From Asterias amurensis (taxonomy: Eukaryota > Echinodermata > Asteroidea > Forcipulatida > Asteriidae), in assembly GCF_032118995.1 (NCBI RefSeq), contig NC_092654.1, positions 7,448,284 to 7,512,283 on the forward strand: a DNA stretch of 64,000 nucleotides, in the 5' to 3' direction. Within the stretch, counting starts at the first letter, position 1, and each line of letters opens with the position of its first letter. A program made the translations under genes and the position numbers. Below are positions 12,201 through 27,200 of the stretch, one piece after another. The notes under the pieces are model-generated. The model made no database searches. It saw only the letters and a list, made by a program, of their open reading frames with translations, and was not told the origin of the DNA.

Positions 12201-15200
12201 ACGGCAGACACGACAATAACCGTAGTGCCTGTGCTTTTTGTTTCAATGTTCCAATTCAATTGATATTTTCCTCATAGAAGTAGCCCTTACCAGAAGAAAA
12301 ATTGCTGTGCGCCTTCAAGAACAAAAATTCAAGGTATTAGGTTCAGTTAATTTTTAAGCCTTACCAATGTTTCCAAAGATGATTCCATTCTCTGTGGAGG
12401 CTACTTTGACATTTGCTTTGATGTTGCAGAAATCATGAGGTGCAAGCGTCAAGGGCTGAGGCTTCTCCACAAGTTTCAAATCACCTGAACCGGAAAATAA
12501 ACCTTTAAGATAAACTGCTTCACTAAAATTATAGTATAACTCATGATTATATTCCCTTTCGGACAAAAGCAACCAAGTCACTTTACAGAACACTTCCTGG
12601 GTCAACTTTCATGCTCAGAAAATAAAGACTAACTTAAAGCAAAAACATGTATGTCATTTGTTTTTTGCCCTACTGATGTAAGTGTAAAGGTGAAAGATTT
12701 AAGGGTAAAAACAAGTTCGTTATCCCTAATGCAAAATTAACATCTATTAACATCGTTGCGGAACATGCTCCTAACACATACGATTCAAACTGCCTCTATC
12801 CACCGGACTAGCTCGGTGGTCTAATGGCACCTGCTCTACCAAGGCAAAGGTTGTGGATTCCAATCCCACACAAGTGATTTGCCTGTGTGGATTTTGTTCA
12901 TAGATTTCAGGGAAAGTACGCAGCACATAGTGCTTAATACACAGGTAAAGGGGGTTTCAAACAGAAATTATGTACTTAATCCCCAATGCAAAATTAACAT
13001 CTCCAAAGACAGGTTATCAGCCAAAACAACAAGTCTCGATGGTGATTGTACTTGGCTTTGCCTTCTTTCTGCAGAGCAAACTGAATTTGTATATACATTT
13101 TCTGCTCTTTGATTGGGCTCTATTCTTGCTACTGCAATATTCCAAGCATTATGTTTACCCTATTCCTCAAGACTGAATTTGCAAACCAATATTAAGTGCT
13201 GTACTTACCCAGAGTAGCTAGTTCCAATGAGCAAGCTTGAAGTGTATCGGCAGTTTGATTGACAACCAGTACATCTAACACAATGTCATATTGATTGATA
13301 TTAATGTAAGCTTCTGCATACACTGGGTCTGAGAAACCAGTCAGTTGGGTGACCTGATCAAGTGGAAACAAACAACACAAGATAGAATATATGGTGTTAT
13401 ATAATTGAATGTCAGTGTGCAAGCTGTGATCAAACAAACCAAATAGTCAATTTCTGACCAGCAGAAGCTTACAAACCTTCCTCAATAAGTATTATCAAAC
13501 AAATTCCAAAACATGCAAATAGTTTAACATGTCGTGATTTATCAGGCCTGTCGAATACATTCAAATCTACAAAACCCAAGGGAAATCAAATGAATGAAAG
13601 GTCTCACATGGGGCTCAATAATAATAATAGTAATAGTATGTAGCGAGCATATCCATCAAGGCGCGATTGAGTTATGAGACCTACCCCATTTACATAGCAC
13701 CATGTAATGGTTTGCAAGGTGCTGTGGTGCAATATGCAGCCAATTAAACAAAGAACACAGGGGCGAACCCCTTCTCTTTTGAACAAGTCCACTGGGTTCT
13801 TGTACGTGCGTCACACAACACACAGGACCAATGGCTTTATGTCCCATCTGAAGGACTAATCATCATGGTTAAGCGTCTTGCTTAAGGTGTCACAACTTGG
13901 ATTCGAACCAACACTCTGCTGATCAGAAACACCAGAGCTTATTTCCGGTGCTTTTAACCGCTAGGCAACCACACGCCAAGGATTCCCTTGAATGCATTTC
14001 AACTGTTACGTCTTGGAAGTTGCAACTTGAAATCTTCATAATATCTTACCTTACTCAACTTGGATGCACTGATATCATGCATCTCCTTTTTGGCAGAAGC
14101 CCCCATAGTTGCCAAAGACAGACTCATAGTCAACTGGTCCTGTTAACATCAAGTACATTTACATGTTAATAACAAATACGTGTAGTACTAGAAATTCAGT
14201 CTTTGTGTTATCACAAACACTAGGTGTAACCCAACATCACATGGTAACCCAAAGTAGTTTTGGGGAAACTTTTGAATAAAACTTTCTATTCACAGAGAGT
14301 TTACAAACTCTTATCACAAATAAAATACTTTCTTCCTTTCAAATATCGTAAGTAACCCTACATGAAGTGGAAGTAAAGAAAAAATATCATGCCATTTGTC
14401 ACTTCAAATCTAATTCTTTAGGTTACAATATGGAAATATTGACTGCTATGAGGGGCTCAGTTAAAATTATAGGCCCAAGGTGATGTCAACGCTGAGGGCA
14501 TAGCCATGGTTTGACATCACCGAGGGCCTATAATTTTAACTGTTCCCCGATTACTAAGCAGTCGATATTTATTTTATATACCTAATAAAGATTCTTCTAA
14601 TCAACAACACTGGCTACGTGAAAGATTGTCTGCGGAGAAAGGTTGCGCCGTGGTGACACGGAACGCTTGTAGTACTTGTAAATATCACAGTGCACAAGAG
14701 CGACCTATTTGTGACAGTTATTTTCAGAGTGAGCACAGTCGATTGACTACATGTATGCCCCGGACAAAGTCAACTATGACGTCATCTTGATCGAAAAAGG
14801 GGGCATAGCTATTTCCATGAATCCCTTTTAACCAATCAGATTAGAGGATTCTATGTGAGGTATATAATGAAGGATACATACCTCTGTACTCCCATTGTCT
14901 GCCTTAGCAATCAACTGAAGGAAATTAATTGGATCATCTGCTTGAACTGAGACTTGTTTCTTATCAGATCCCTACACAGGAAACAAAACAGAATTTAAAC
15001 AATTCACCTTCTTAAATTGGGCAGTAACTTTAAAAGGGGTTTAGTAAAGATAACATGGAATCAGATATTAAAGTATTCCAAAGACCCACTGGACAGTGTT
15101 TCATCATTGGCTGTTTTCAGAGCATACAAATCTCTTCAGATCTTATCACACAGTGGCAATGCAAACCTCCTCTTATTTCTGTTTTTCTGTTCAAGCTTTA

Positions 15201-18200
15201 CTTTATTTTAGTATTCATCATCAAGAAAGTGAAGATTAGAGTCAAAGATCTGAAAAGGAGATAGATGTAAGAAAAATTAGGGGAGGTATTCACTTCAAAA
15301 TACAAAGAGAAGTGTCAAAAACAAAAATGGTGGTACATGTACATAAGCTGTCTGAAACAAGGTAATGTATGATAACAAAGTCCAGAATACAGAGTTTTCT
15401 AATACTTTAAAATATCACACAAGCGCGAGATGTATACGGAAAAAATAAAGGCAGTGGACACTATTGGTAATCACTCAAAATAATTATTAGCATAAAACCT
15501 TTCTTGGTGACCAGTAATGGGGAGAGGTTGATGGTATAAAACATTGTGAGAAATGGCTCCCTCTGAAGTGCCATAGTTTTCGAGAGAGAAGTAATTTTCC
15601 ACGAATTTGATTTCGAGACCTAAAATCAACTATGCACACAACTTCGTGTGACAAGGGTATTTTTTCTTTCATTATTATCTCGGAAGTTCGATGACCGATT
15701 GAGCTCAAATTTTCACAGGTTTGTTATTTTATGCATATGTTGAGATACAACAAGTGAGAAAACTGGTCTTTGATAATTACCAATAGTGTCCACTGCCTTT
15801 AAAGCCCGGTTAATACTTCCTGCGAACGAAATTCGCACTGAGTTGAGTTCAGGAGGGTTATGACGTCAAATTCATGTCAAATACGCAGGAAGTATGAACC
15901 GGGCTTAAAAGTGCAAAACACAGAGTTAGAACACACAAAACACAGGGTGTGATATGGGCTGCTCAATGTAAGTTTATATATCGCACTCCTTGTTGCTATG
16001 GATTGACCAATCAGAATCAACTTTTCAAGTCAGCTTGAAGATAATGATCTTTTCTCAGGTACAAGAGTTAGATCATTTTAATCCAGATTGAAGTACATAA
16101 TATTACATAAGAGGAGTCAAATTGGTCCCTAGACATCAAGAGAGATTAGTAGTCATCTAATGTAAACTGTGGAAGATTGTGACGTCAGAGAATCGGTGTC
16201 AACTTCGGTCTTCAAGTGGTCTCTCAAAACATTTTGTGTCCCACTGAGAGCAACTAGTATTTTTCTTTTGCAATGATTTCTACTAATGCCATTTTGTTTT
16301 TCTTGTGAGGCGCTGTGTTCATTGCAGAGCGCCATAGAACTGTTTACTATTGTTATATTATTATTGCAGATTGGCTTATAGCTTGTGATCTGTTCTTAGG
16401 TTGGTTCAACAATCCATCATGTCTTGACCAGCAACACATAATGTATGTGTGATTGAAAGTCTCTGTCTCCACTAGACAAACATGCTAAATGCATGATGTT
16501 TGTGTGGGATTCTCAGTCTTTGATGTCTGTTTAAGGTTCTCACCTTCTGTTGCTCCTTCTCCTCAGCCTGTTTAGTTAGAATCAATGTTTGCAATGAGTT
16601 GCGACATTCTTTACTGAAAATCTCTGACATCAGGGAATGACGTTCAGCCAGGACTCGAAGACAGGTTGCAATGCGATCCAAATCATCATCTGTAATGTTC
16701 TGATATCAATATACAATCTCCTTTATATCAATCCATCAAAGCGAACAAGTGAAGTACTTTAGGATTAATGCATTATGCTCCTATTAAACCACATAAAACA
16801 CAAACATTGGGCAGCTTTTTTTCAAAACAATCAAACAAACTTGAAAAACAATGTTTTTTAAAGTTGATTAATTACAGAGATGAGACGCTGCAGTTACACC
16901 GTGACTCAACTTGCTCATCAAAAATATTCCCAGATCGAAACACCATTTGTATTCCACTGTGTAAGAAACAGGCTTGTGGTTCTATGTAAATCAGGTCCTT
17001 GGTGTTTAAAAAGCATCTCACGTTAAGGCCTTTTGTGCTTTGGAAGCTGCTACATTTCCTAATTAGGAAGCCATGTAAACAGCATGGCCAACTCATTAAT
17101 TGATTATCAATTTCATCTAAATGAAAGGATTAAATGAGAACCATTGGTTTAGTATTAGTACATGCAAGAATAGATGATGGGATGATCGTATTCGATCTTT
17201 AATTCTACCACTTTTTGACTTGTTTTCAACACCATCGGCTGTCACAGCCGTATCCATGGTTTACAAGTAATCGTTCTTAGACAATCAAATAAAAATATGG
17301 GTGAAAATCACCTTGATGTCGGTTGATATAAAAACCGTAAAATTATGCAAAGCGTTTACCGCTTTACATGCTGTAGCGAATATGAGTGCGCATGCATTAC
17401 AAACATAACATTTCCACTCAACTTACTTTTTTGGCAAGTCCAGACTTTCCAAGGTGGATGACAGTTGCCATGATCAGCATAGCCTCGGCTAGGAATGCCT
17501 ACAATTAGCACACATCAAAGTTATACAAGTTAGCAATACTCAAACAAGCAGCCTGGGATATATTTAATTACATTTTCATTTAATATGCTAATGCAGATCC
17601 AGGCCTGTATGCTTCGTTTTTGAAAGGGCAAGGGCACCAAGGCATTTTCTCTGTGGCAAAGGGCACCCTATGATGAAATTGTAAATTTTTACTGGAGCAT
17701 TTCAAGGGCACCAAGGCAATGACAAGGGGCAACGGAGGCAATCAGGCCTGCAGATCAACAAAAACAACTTTGTACTGTATTCACTTTCTATACATACATT
17801 TTGTTTCTTGGTGTCTTTGTTGAGTTCAATGAATCGTAGAGCCAGCTTGGTTAACACTGTGGCTAAGGATGCTCCAACAAAGAATTCACCATTCATTAGA
17901 AAACCACGCAATGGAGGCCTGAACACAGGAAAAACAAAAAGATAATATTTGGGGATAATGTGATAGCTGGGGATAAAATAGTACATTACAACTGAGTCCA
18001 TGATGTATTCTTCCAGCCTTAGTAAGTCAACCGCAGTCTGGTATTCAAGCTCAAGCGTGTATGTAGACACTTGTGTCTAGAAGCAAGACACTTAACCATT
18101 ATTGCTTCCTCCTTCAGATGGGAAATAAAGCTGTTGGTCCTGCGTGTTGTGTCAGGCACATAAAAGAACCCAGTGAACTTATCGAAAAGAGAAGGGGTAT

Positions 18201-21200
18201 CGCCTCAGTGTTCCTCATCTGTCTGGCAGCATATTGCGCCACAGCACCTAACATAGAAATAGGTCTCACACAAAACGTGCTCCACATACCTTGCAGGAAA
18301 AAACATACTGAGCGTTTTGATAAGCCCATGGGGTGTGATATAGCGTTGTATATGAATAGTATGTATTATTTAGTATGTATTACTTAAAAGCAAAATGCTT
18401 GTGTACCTGGATTCAGCTTCTTTCTTGGGTGCTGTTGCACTGAGGGCACTTTGTGTAGCATACGTTCCCATCTCAGTCAATTGACGCTTCTGACTTGAGA
18501 TGGTGACAGTCTCCTCTGTTAACAAATACAAATATTGATCCATCTGTAATAACTTGAACAACGATTAAAACTACTAGTCTGTTGTGGAGACTGGAGACAA
18601 CAGTTTGATTTCCATAGAGTTGTGCATCATAAATAAATCCTGACGATGACTAGACTTAGCTAGTCGTGACAATGAGACCAATTAAGACCTCACTCCGCGG
18701 TAGTGAAGTTTATATTAAATGAGAAGTCCCCTCGATCCACTTAAGCTAAAGTAGTAGTCCCAGCTGATTTTCTACCTTCCGCCCAGGTAGTAGTTAAAAA
18801 TCGGGACAGTTCTTATCAGAAGTGAGAAATCTCCCGAATTCCAAAAAACTACTCAGCGGTAGAAGAATATAAAGCAAGACAAGTAGTTAATAGACCATCA
18901 TCTACATGGCAAGTAGATACACACATGGTGTTACCGCACACCAAATATATATTAATACCTCACCATGCATTGCCTCAAATCCCATAAATTGTATTTATTG
19001 TAGACATTTGGTTATAACATTAGGATCCACTCCTCCATTCCAAAACACATACTCCCTTCAAAAACTATTACTTAATACAATGGTTTACCTAAAATTACTA
19101 TTTTTGTAATGCTACCATTTTCTAATCTTTGTTTGTCTGATTTTTCCAAAGCAACATTGATAAAGCATAGGTTGTTATGTTGGATACCTTCAGTGTCTTC
19201 TCCTGCAGCTTTCCTCATTTCATCTTCCACGATGGGTATCTCACCCAGGGAGTTCCGAATCTCATTCATTAGACTCTGAATCTCTTCAGACGTAGTGCAA
19301 TACTCCCCAAGAATCCACAAGGCTGCACGGTGAATCCTGCAAGACACAAATCAGAATGCCTAATCAGCCTCAATCTCAACCCAGTAACAACCTAATTGGT
19401 AATAACTTGTCGATCATCAGTGTTACCAGAGCAGGGGTGGATGAGTCTCCCTGTACACATTAAGTTTATTGTGTGAGTTACATGATACACCAAGTTCATG
19501 CATTGTCCCTTGGTGAAAGCTGGTCGAACCATTTCAAGCAGATGTTCCATTTATAATTTATTCTTTTGCCTTGAGGTAAGAGCACCTCTACATGTATAAT
19601 ACCAAAATAAAGGATGACACGTGAAGAGTGTTTTACCAATCAAATTACAAGTATATGTGTGAAAATAGAATTAGCTGTTGCAAACTGCTTACCAACCAAA
19701 AGGACCAATGGTAAGCAGTTTCAAAATTACTTAATGGCCTGACATTTCGACCCTAGCAGAGTCTTTCTCGAAGGCGACATTTACATGTAGTCTTTGAGAA
19801 AGACTCTGCGAGGGGCGACACATCAGGCCATTAACTAAATAAAACAATTGATTAGAAACTACATTAGTATTGAATGGTTTGAGAGTAGTTACCTGACAGT
19901 CCTGATTGAAGGGAAGACTTCTAAGAGTTTATTGACAATCAATGGTTTGAGTTGCTCAAAGCGTTGGATTGCCTCACGGACAAAGACAAGGACATCAGCT
20001 GCTGCTAACTCATTAGTATCACTAAGAAACTCCATCAACTATCAAACAAAAGGACGTCAATTGACTGTTAGTTAAATACTGTGTAGAACATTAATGTTTG
20101 CTGAACAAAGGCATGGGATAAACTTCACAGACACGACAGAGCTGCTTAAGCACCAAAATTAGCTAAGCACAGCAAAATTATTATTATTATTATTAGTGTG
20201 CCTTGGTTTCCTCTTGGTTGAATTAGATGTGGTAGACTTCACCACAAAAACTATGATTTTCAATTAATATCTATGGCTTCTTCTTTTTTCTTTTACTAGA
20301 TACATATATTCAGACTCACAACAAAACTGGCAGTAAAAGAGACCTCTAACAAAAATATCAAATTGTACTGTAAATTGTCTATCTACTTAGAAAGTTGTAT
20401 TTCATGATGTTAAAGGCAGTGGACACTATTGGTAATTGTCAAAGACTAGCCTTCACAGTTGGTGTATCTCAACATATACATAAAATAACTAACCTGTGAA
20501 AATTTGAGCTCAATCGGTCATCGAAGTTGCAAGATAATAATGAAAAAAAAAAAACCTTTAAAGGTACTGGACACTATTTGAAATTACTAAAATATTGTCA
20601 AAATAATTGTGAGCATAAAAACTTACTTGGTAACAAGCAATGGAGAGCTGTACAAAACATTGTGAGAAACGACTCCCTCTGAAGGGACGTAGCTTTTTAG
20701 AAAGAAGTAATTTCTCACAAAAATAGTTGAATTTATTTTGAGACCTCAGCTGAGCTCTCGAATTCTCAAATTCAAGCATCTGAAAGCACACAACTTGTGC
20801 AACAAGGATGGGTTTTTTCTTTCATTATTCTCTTGCAGCTTCAACGAATAATTGAGTTCAAATTTTCACAGGCTTGTTATTTATGCATATGTTGAGATAC
20901 ACCAAGTGAGAAGACTGGTCTTTGACAAAGGTGTCCAGTGCCTTCAAAGTATTCAATCAATTCACACATTGATGCAAAAACTATGCTACCAACAAATGGC
21001 GTAGTAGAACATGAACTGGTAGATGTGGGATGACTAGACATGAACTGTTTACATACCAATGGAATAACTTGAGCAGCAACATCAGGGAACTTGACACTGC
21101 AAGAGTGGAGTGTTCTTACAAGGAGCTGACGATATTTACCAGTGTCCTCATGCTCACCAACATTATGTGTCTTACTGACTTCTTTCTTCATCACAAGGAC

Positions 21201-24200
21201 CATCTGCACAATAAGAGCGTGTTACAAGTAGTTCATAATAATAATAGGTTCTCATAGCGCTTTATCACACACTAAGGGTGTATCAAAGCGCTGCAAGGTA
21301 TGTGAAGTTACAGTATGTATTGAATTATGAGACCTCCTTTATAGCACCATGTAATAGTTGACAAGGTGCTGTGGCGCATTATGCTGCGACAAGACAAGGA
21401 ACACCGGAGCGAGGACCTTGTCAGTAGGATAAGTGCACTGGGTTCTTTTACGTGCATTACACGACACACAGAACCTACGACTTTACTTCAAATTTGAAGG
21501 GCGCTGCAATTATGGTCAAGTGTCTTGCTAAAGGACACAAATGGGACTCAAACCCACACTCAGTTCAACAGAAACACCAGAGCTTGAGTCGAGTGCTCTT
21601 ATCCACTCAGCTAGACACGCTAGTTGGATTCCTTTCAAAATCCAACTAGCGTACAAACTTGATGAGACGACAAATATTTTGCAGTCAAATCCATATTTTA
21701 GCAATTAATGCTGCCCTGTTTATTTGACACAAAAATAAATAACACATCACTATTTAGTTTATTCAGATAAAAACATGATTTAATTTCTATTACCTCTTCA
21801 ACGTTCCTAGATGACACCAGATCCATAGCAAGGTCCAAGGTCTTACGACGAACCTCCAGATCAGAGGCGGAGATAACACGTAGGATGTCCATTACAAGAT
21901 CCTAGTATACAAAACAGGATAAAGTCAACAATGAGTTTTGCAACCTGTATAAGCAGAACACCCAACATTTACATCTTGCAACCAGGGAGTTTTGCAGGAT
22001 AGTCAGGGACTTGTTTCAGCATAATAGAAGTTTCCACAATCAGGGAGATTTTCAAATTTGTTCTTCAGAACATGGAAAGATTGGTTTATTTTCAGGGAAC
22101 TTTCTGCAGAATCAGGGAGAGTTAGCAATTTGTTTGTTGAATTTAGTATGTCTCTTATACTACACAACTTACAGACAAAAAGCTTCATCAAACTGTAGTA
22201 CAATCAACAGTAAAGAATTTGAGAAAACGTCAATAGTATTGATTGTTTATTTTGTTGTCGATAATTGAAGTATTGTGTATTCTGAAAGTCAACAAAAATT
22301 AAGACAATTTCTTATGTTATGCACATGTAACTCAAACAACAACCATCAGCAAAACAAATAACGTAATAAAGATTAGGAATAAGGGAATTATACAAACTTA
22401 AAATTTAGGAACATCTGACAAAGTTAACAGAGTTTCACCACTGTCATTGGCATTTCTAGCCGAACATAACATCCCTAAACACTCATAGTTGTTTCCCATT
22501 ACACAAGTCTCCATCTCCATGGAGTCAGTGTCTCAGTGGAAGGAACCATAAAGCACCTTCTAACTAATCAAGGAGATGTTTTTACCTGAAGAACTTTCTC
22601 ATGAGCAGGGTCTTCCTTGAGAGCAATGAGTCGATCCAGTACGATGAGTTTGACATTGTTGTCACTCTCCTTAATGATCAGGTCAATATAACAGGATGCT
22701 GCTGCCTGCAATAAGGATAGAAATTGTATCTGCAATTATTGATCATGAAACTAAGCCTACATGTACTTAATAATATACCTCAATGTCAAGTTTTTAACAA
22801 TGCTTTACAATTTCCTAACTGCAACTTTCGGTTTAATTATTATTATTATTAAGGTTTTTTTTAGAGGGTGAAGGGCAACTGAAAACCAAAAGTACTTTTC
22901 ATCAACACAAAAGCAAATCAAGAAGTAAAATTTGGCAGAATAAAGAGTTTGGACAACTGAATTATAGAGAACTTTTGTTTTGTTTACCGATTGGCTTTTC
23001 ACAAATGCAGTTGTTACTAGGATAAGATCTGCGCCCACTAATGAAGACTATGATAGATTTACTTCAATTCTGATGTCAGTTAGAAGACGCTTGCAATGAT
23101 ACCCTTTTATCAATGAACTACACAGACACTTTAATAGATCACTCCATGTGTTCTCTTCTTTAACTCAGACTTAATGGCAAGTCACACTGCACAAATAACA
23201 AAAACAATAACGATCACATTAACAGTGCCACCCTCGATTGGATGAATAAGCGTGCGCGTATTCTGCGCGGAGCAATTCAACCAAAAGAATGTGTTCGCTT
23301 TGCAACGTAATCTTTACCGTTTTCGTTACCGCTGCAGTTTGACTGGCCAGGACGGAAGGACATATCTCACAATAAATATGTCAAATCCAACGTTACAGAA
23401 AAGAAGTTGTTAACATAATGACATGTTTTCTTATGCAATGGATTATGTACCATTGTTGTAAATGAACAAAGTATACAAGCATAGCAGGCATGGTATTTGG
23501 TCCTTGGAAAAAAGTAGGAATAGTTTTCGCAGTACAAGGGCTGACCTATATATGTACACATGGTGTAGGTTCTAATAGACTTATCATGCATTACTCATAA
23601 CAGTTTTACTGTTTTTTATGAGGGGAAACAAAATCGGAAAACAGACTAAAGTGGGAAGAATATCCTGCACAGCATAGACACAGACCTTAATAGCTGTAGG
23701 TGCACTAGAGAGTGTGACTAGTGTTCCAGCTGCTTCATAGCGTACAGCAGGGCTTGATGATTGAAGCAGGTTATAGATACATCGAATGAATCTGGCTCTC
23801 TCCGATGGATTGGTATGGCATACCTACACACAATTACAAAGTCACAATAATATATTAGAATCTCTACACATCTGTGCATGCAATAATTATGCTAGAAAGC
23901 CCAAACATAAGATGCTAGAAAACTGACAATACTTGTTTTACCTGCAGTCAGATGTCCCAAAGGAAAACAATTCAACAATAACGGTACCTTTTTCTTGTGT
24001 ACAAGAGCCAAATTCTTAAACTAAAAACTGTGACCTTCAGAAATGGCATTTGAGATATTATGGCTGTGCTGCATGCCATGTTGTGCACGTTAAATATTGT
24101 TATATCTGCTAAGTGTTATTCCTTCACTCTGAACTTATTTCTACACACCTTGTCAGCCCCCCCCCCCGCCCCCTTTATACACACCTTGTATACAAGCTCT

Positions 24201-27200
24201 ATAATCAGCACCCCCCGCCCCATTTATACACACCTTGTATACCAGCTCTACAATCAGCCCCCCCCCGCCCCTTTATACACACCTTGTATACCAGCTCTAC
24301 AATCAGCACCCCCCTGCCCCATTTATACACACCTTGTATACCAGCTCTACAATCAGCAACCCCCCCTGCCCCCTTTATACACACCTTGTATACCAGCTCT
24401 ACAATCAGCCCCCCCCCTGCCCCCTTTATACACACCTTGTATACCAGCTCTACAATCAGCACCCCCCTGCCCTCTTTATACACACCTTGTATACCAGCTC
24501 TACAATCAGCAACCCCCCCTGCCCCCTTTATACACACCTTGTATACCAGCTCTACAATCAACACCCCCCTGCCCCATTTATACACACCTTGTATACCAGC
24601 TCTACAATCAGCCCCCCCCCTGCCCCCTTTATACACACCTTGTATACCAGCTCTACAATCAGCCCCCCTGCCCCCTTTATACACACCTTGTATACCAGCT
24701 CTACAATCAGCCCCCCCCCTGCCCCCTTTATACACACCTTGTATACCAGCTCTACAATCAGCACCCCCCTGCCCTCTTTATACACACCTTGTATCCAAGC
24801 TCTACACTCAGCACCCCCCTGCCCCATTTATACACACCTTGTATACCAGCTCTACAATCAGCACCCCCCTGCCCTCTTTATACACACCTTGTATACCAGC
24901 TCTACACTCAAGACCCCCCTGCCCCCTTTATACACACCTTGTATACCAGCTCTACACTCAGCACCCCCCTGCCCCCTTTATACACACCTTGTATACCAGC
25001 TCTACAATCAGCACCCCCTTGCCCCCTTTATACACACCTTGTATACCAGCTCTACACTCAGCACCCCCCTGCCCCATTTATACACACCTTGTATACCAGC
25101 TCTACAATCAGCACCCCCCGCCCTCTTTATACACACCTTGTATACCAGCTCTACAATCAGCAACCCCCCCGCCCTCTTTATACACACCTTGTATACCAGC
25201 TCTACAATCAGCACCCCCCTGCCCCCTTTATACACACCTTGTATACCAGCTCTACAATCAGCACCCCCTGCCCTCTTTATACACACCTTGTATACCAGCT
25301 CTACAATCAGCACCCCCCCTGCCCTCTTTATACACACCTTGTATACCAGCTCTACACTCAGCACCCCCCTGCCCCCTTTATACACACCTTGTATACCAGC
25401 TCTACAATCAGCACCCCCCTGCCCTCTTTATACACACCTTGTATACCAGCTCTACAATCAGCACCCCCCCTGCCCTCTTTATACACACCTTGTATACCAG
25501 CTCTACACTCAGCACCCCCCTGCCCCCTTTATACACACCTTGTATACCAGCTCTACAATCAGCACCCCCCCGCCCTCTTTATACACACCTTGTATACCAG
25601 CTCTACAATCAGCAACCCCCCCTACCCTCTTTATACACACCTTGTATACCAGCTCTACAATCAGCACCCCCCCGCCCTCTTTATACACACCTTGTATACC
25701 AGCTCTACAATCAGCAACCCCCCCTGCCCTCTTTATACACACCTTGTATACCAGCTCTACAATCACACCCCCCTGCCCCCTTTATACACACCTTGTATAC
25801 CAGCTCTACAATCAGCACCCCCCTGCCCTCTTTATACACACCTTGTATACCAGCTCTACAATCAGCAACCCCCCTGCCCCCTTTATACACACCTTGTATA
25901 CCAGCTCTACAATCAGCACCCCCCTGCCCCATTTATACACACCTTGTATACCAGCTCTACAATCAGCACCCCCCCCCCCCCCGCCCTCTTTATACACACT
26001 TTGTATACCAGCTCTACAATCAGCACCCCCTTGCCCTCTTTATACACACCTTGTATACCAGCTCTACAATCAGCAACCCCCCTGCCCTCTTTATACACAC
26101 CTTGTATACCAGCTCTACAATCAGCACCCCCTTGCCCTCTTTATACACACCTTGTATACCAGCTCTACAATCAGCAACCCCCCCTGCCCTCTTTATACAC
26201 ACCTTGTATACCAGCTCTACAATCAGCACCCCCCCTGCCCTCTTTATACACACCTTGTATACCAGCTCTACAATCAGCACCCCCCTGCCCTCTTTATACA
26301 CACCTTGTATACCAGCTCTACACTCAGCACCCCCTGCCCTCTTTATACACACCTTGTATACCAGCTCTACAATCAGCAACCCCCCCTACCCTCTTTATAC
26401 ACACCTTGTATACCAGCTCTACAATCAGCACCCCCTGCCCTCTTTATACACACCTTGTATACCAGCTCTACAATCAGCAACCCCCCCCCCCCCCCGCCCT
26501 CTTTATACACACCTTGTATACCAGCTCTACAATCAGCACCCCCCTGCCCTCTTTATACACACCTTGTATACCAGCTCTACAATCAGCAACCCCCCCTGCC
26601 CTCTTTATACACACCTTGTATACCAGCTCTACAATCAGCACCCCCCCTGCCCCCTTTATACACACCTTGTATACCAGCTCTACAATCAGCACCCCCTGCC
26701 CTCTTTATACACACCTTGTATACCAGCTCTACAATCAGCAACCCCCCCTGCCCTCTTTATACACACCTTGTATACCAGCTCTACAATCAGCAACCCCCCT
26801 GCCCTCTTTATACACACCTTGTATACCAGCTCTACAATCAGCACCCCCTGCCCTCTTTATACACACCTTGTATACCAGCTCTACAATCAGCAACCCCCCT
26901 GCCCTCTTTATACACACCTTGTATACCAGCTCTACAATCAGCACCCCCCCCTGCCCCCTTTATACACACCTTGTATACCAGCTCTACAATCAGCAACCCC
27001 CCCTGCCCTCTTTATACACACCTTGTATACCAGCTCTACAATCAGCAACCCCCCCTGCCCTCTTTATACACACCTTGTATACCAGCTCTACAATCAGCAA
27101 CCCCCCTGCCCTCTTTATACACACCTTGTATACCAGCTCTACAATCAGCACCCCCTGCCCTCTTTATACACACCTTGTATACCAGCTCTACAATCAGCAA

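Noticed and set aside
12806-12905. tRNA gene
   Set aside because: A- and B-box-like segments exist but the B box is altered and no complete cloverleaf or acceptor stem can be drawn; better a SINE head.
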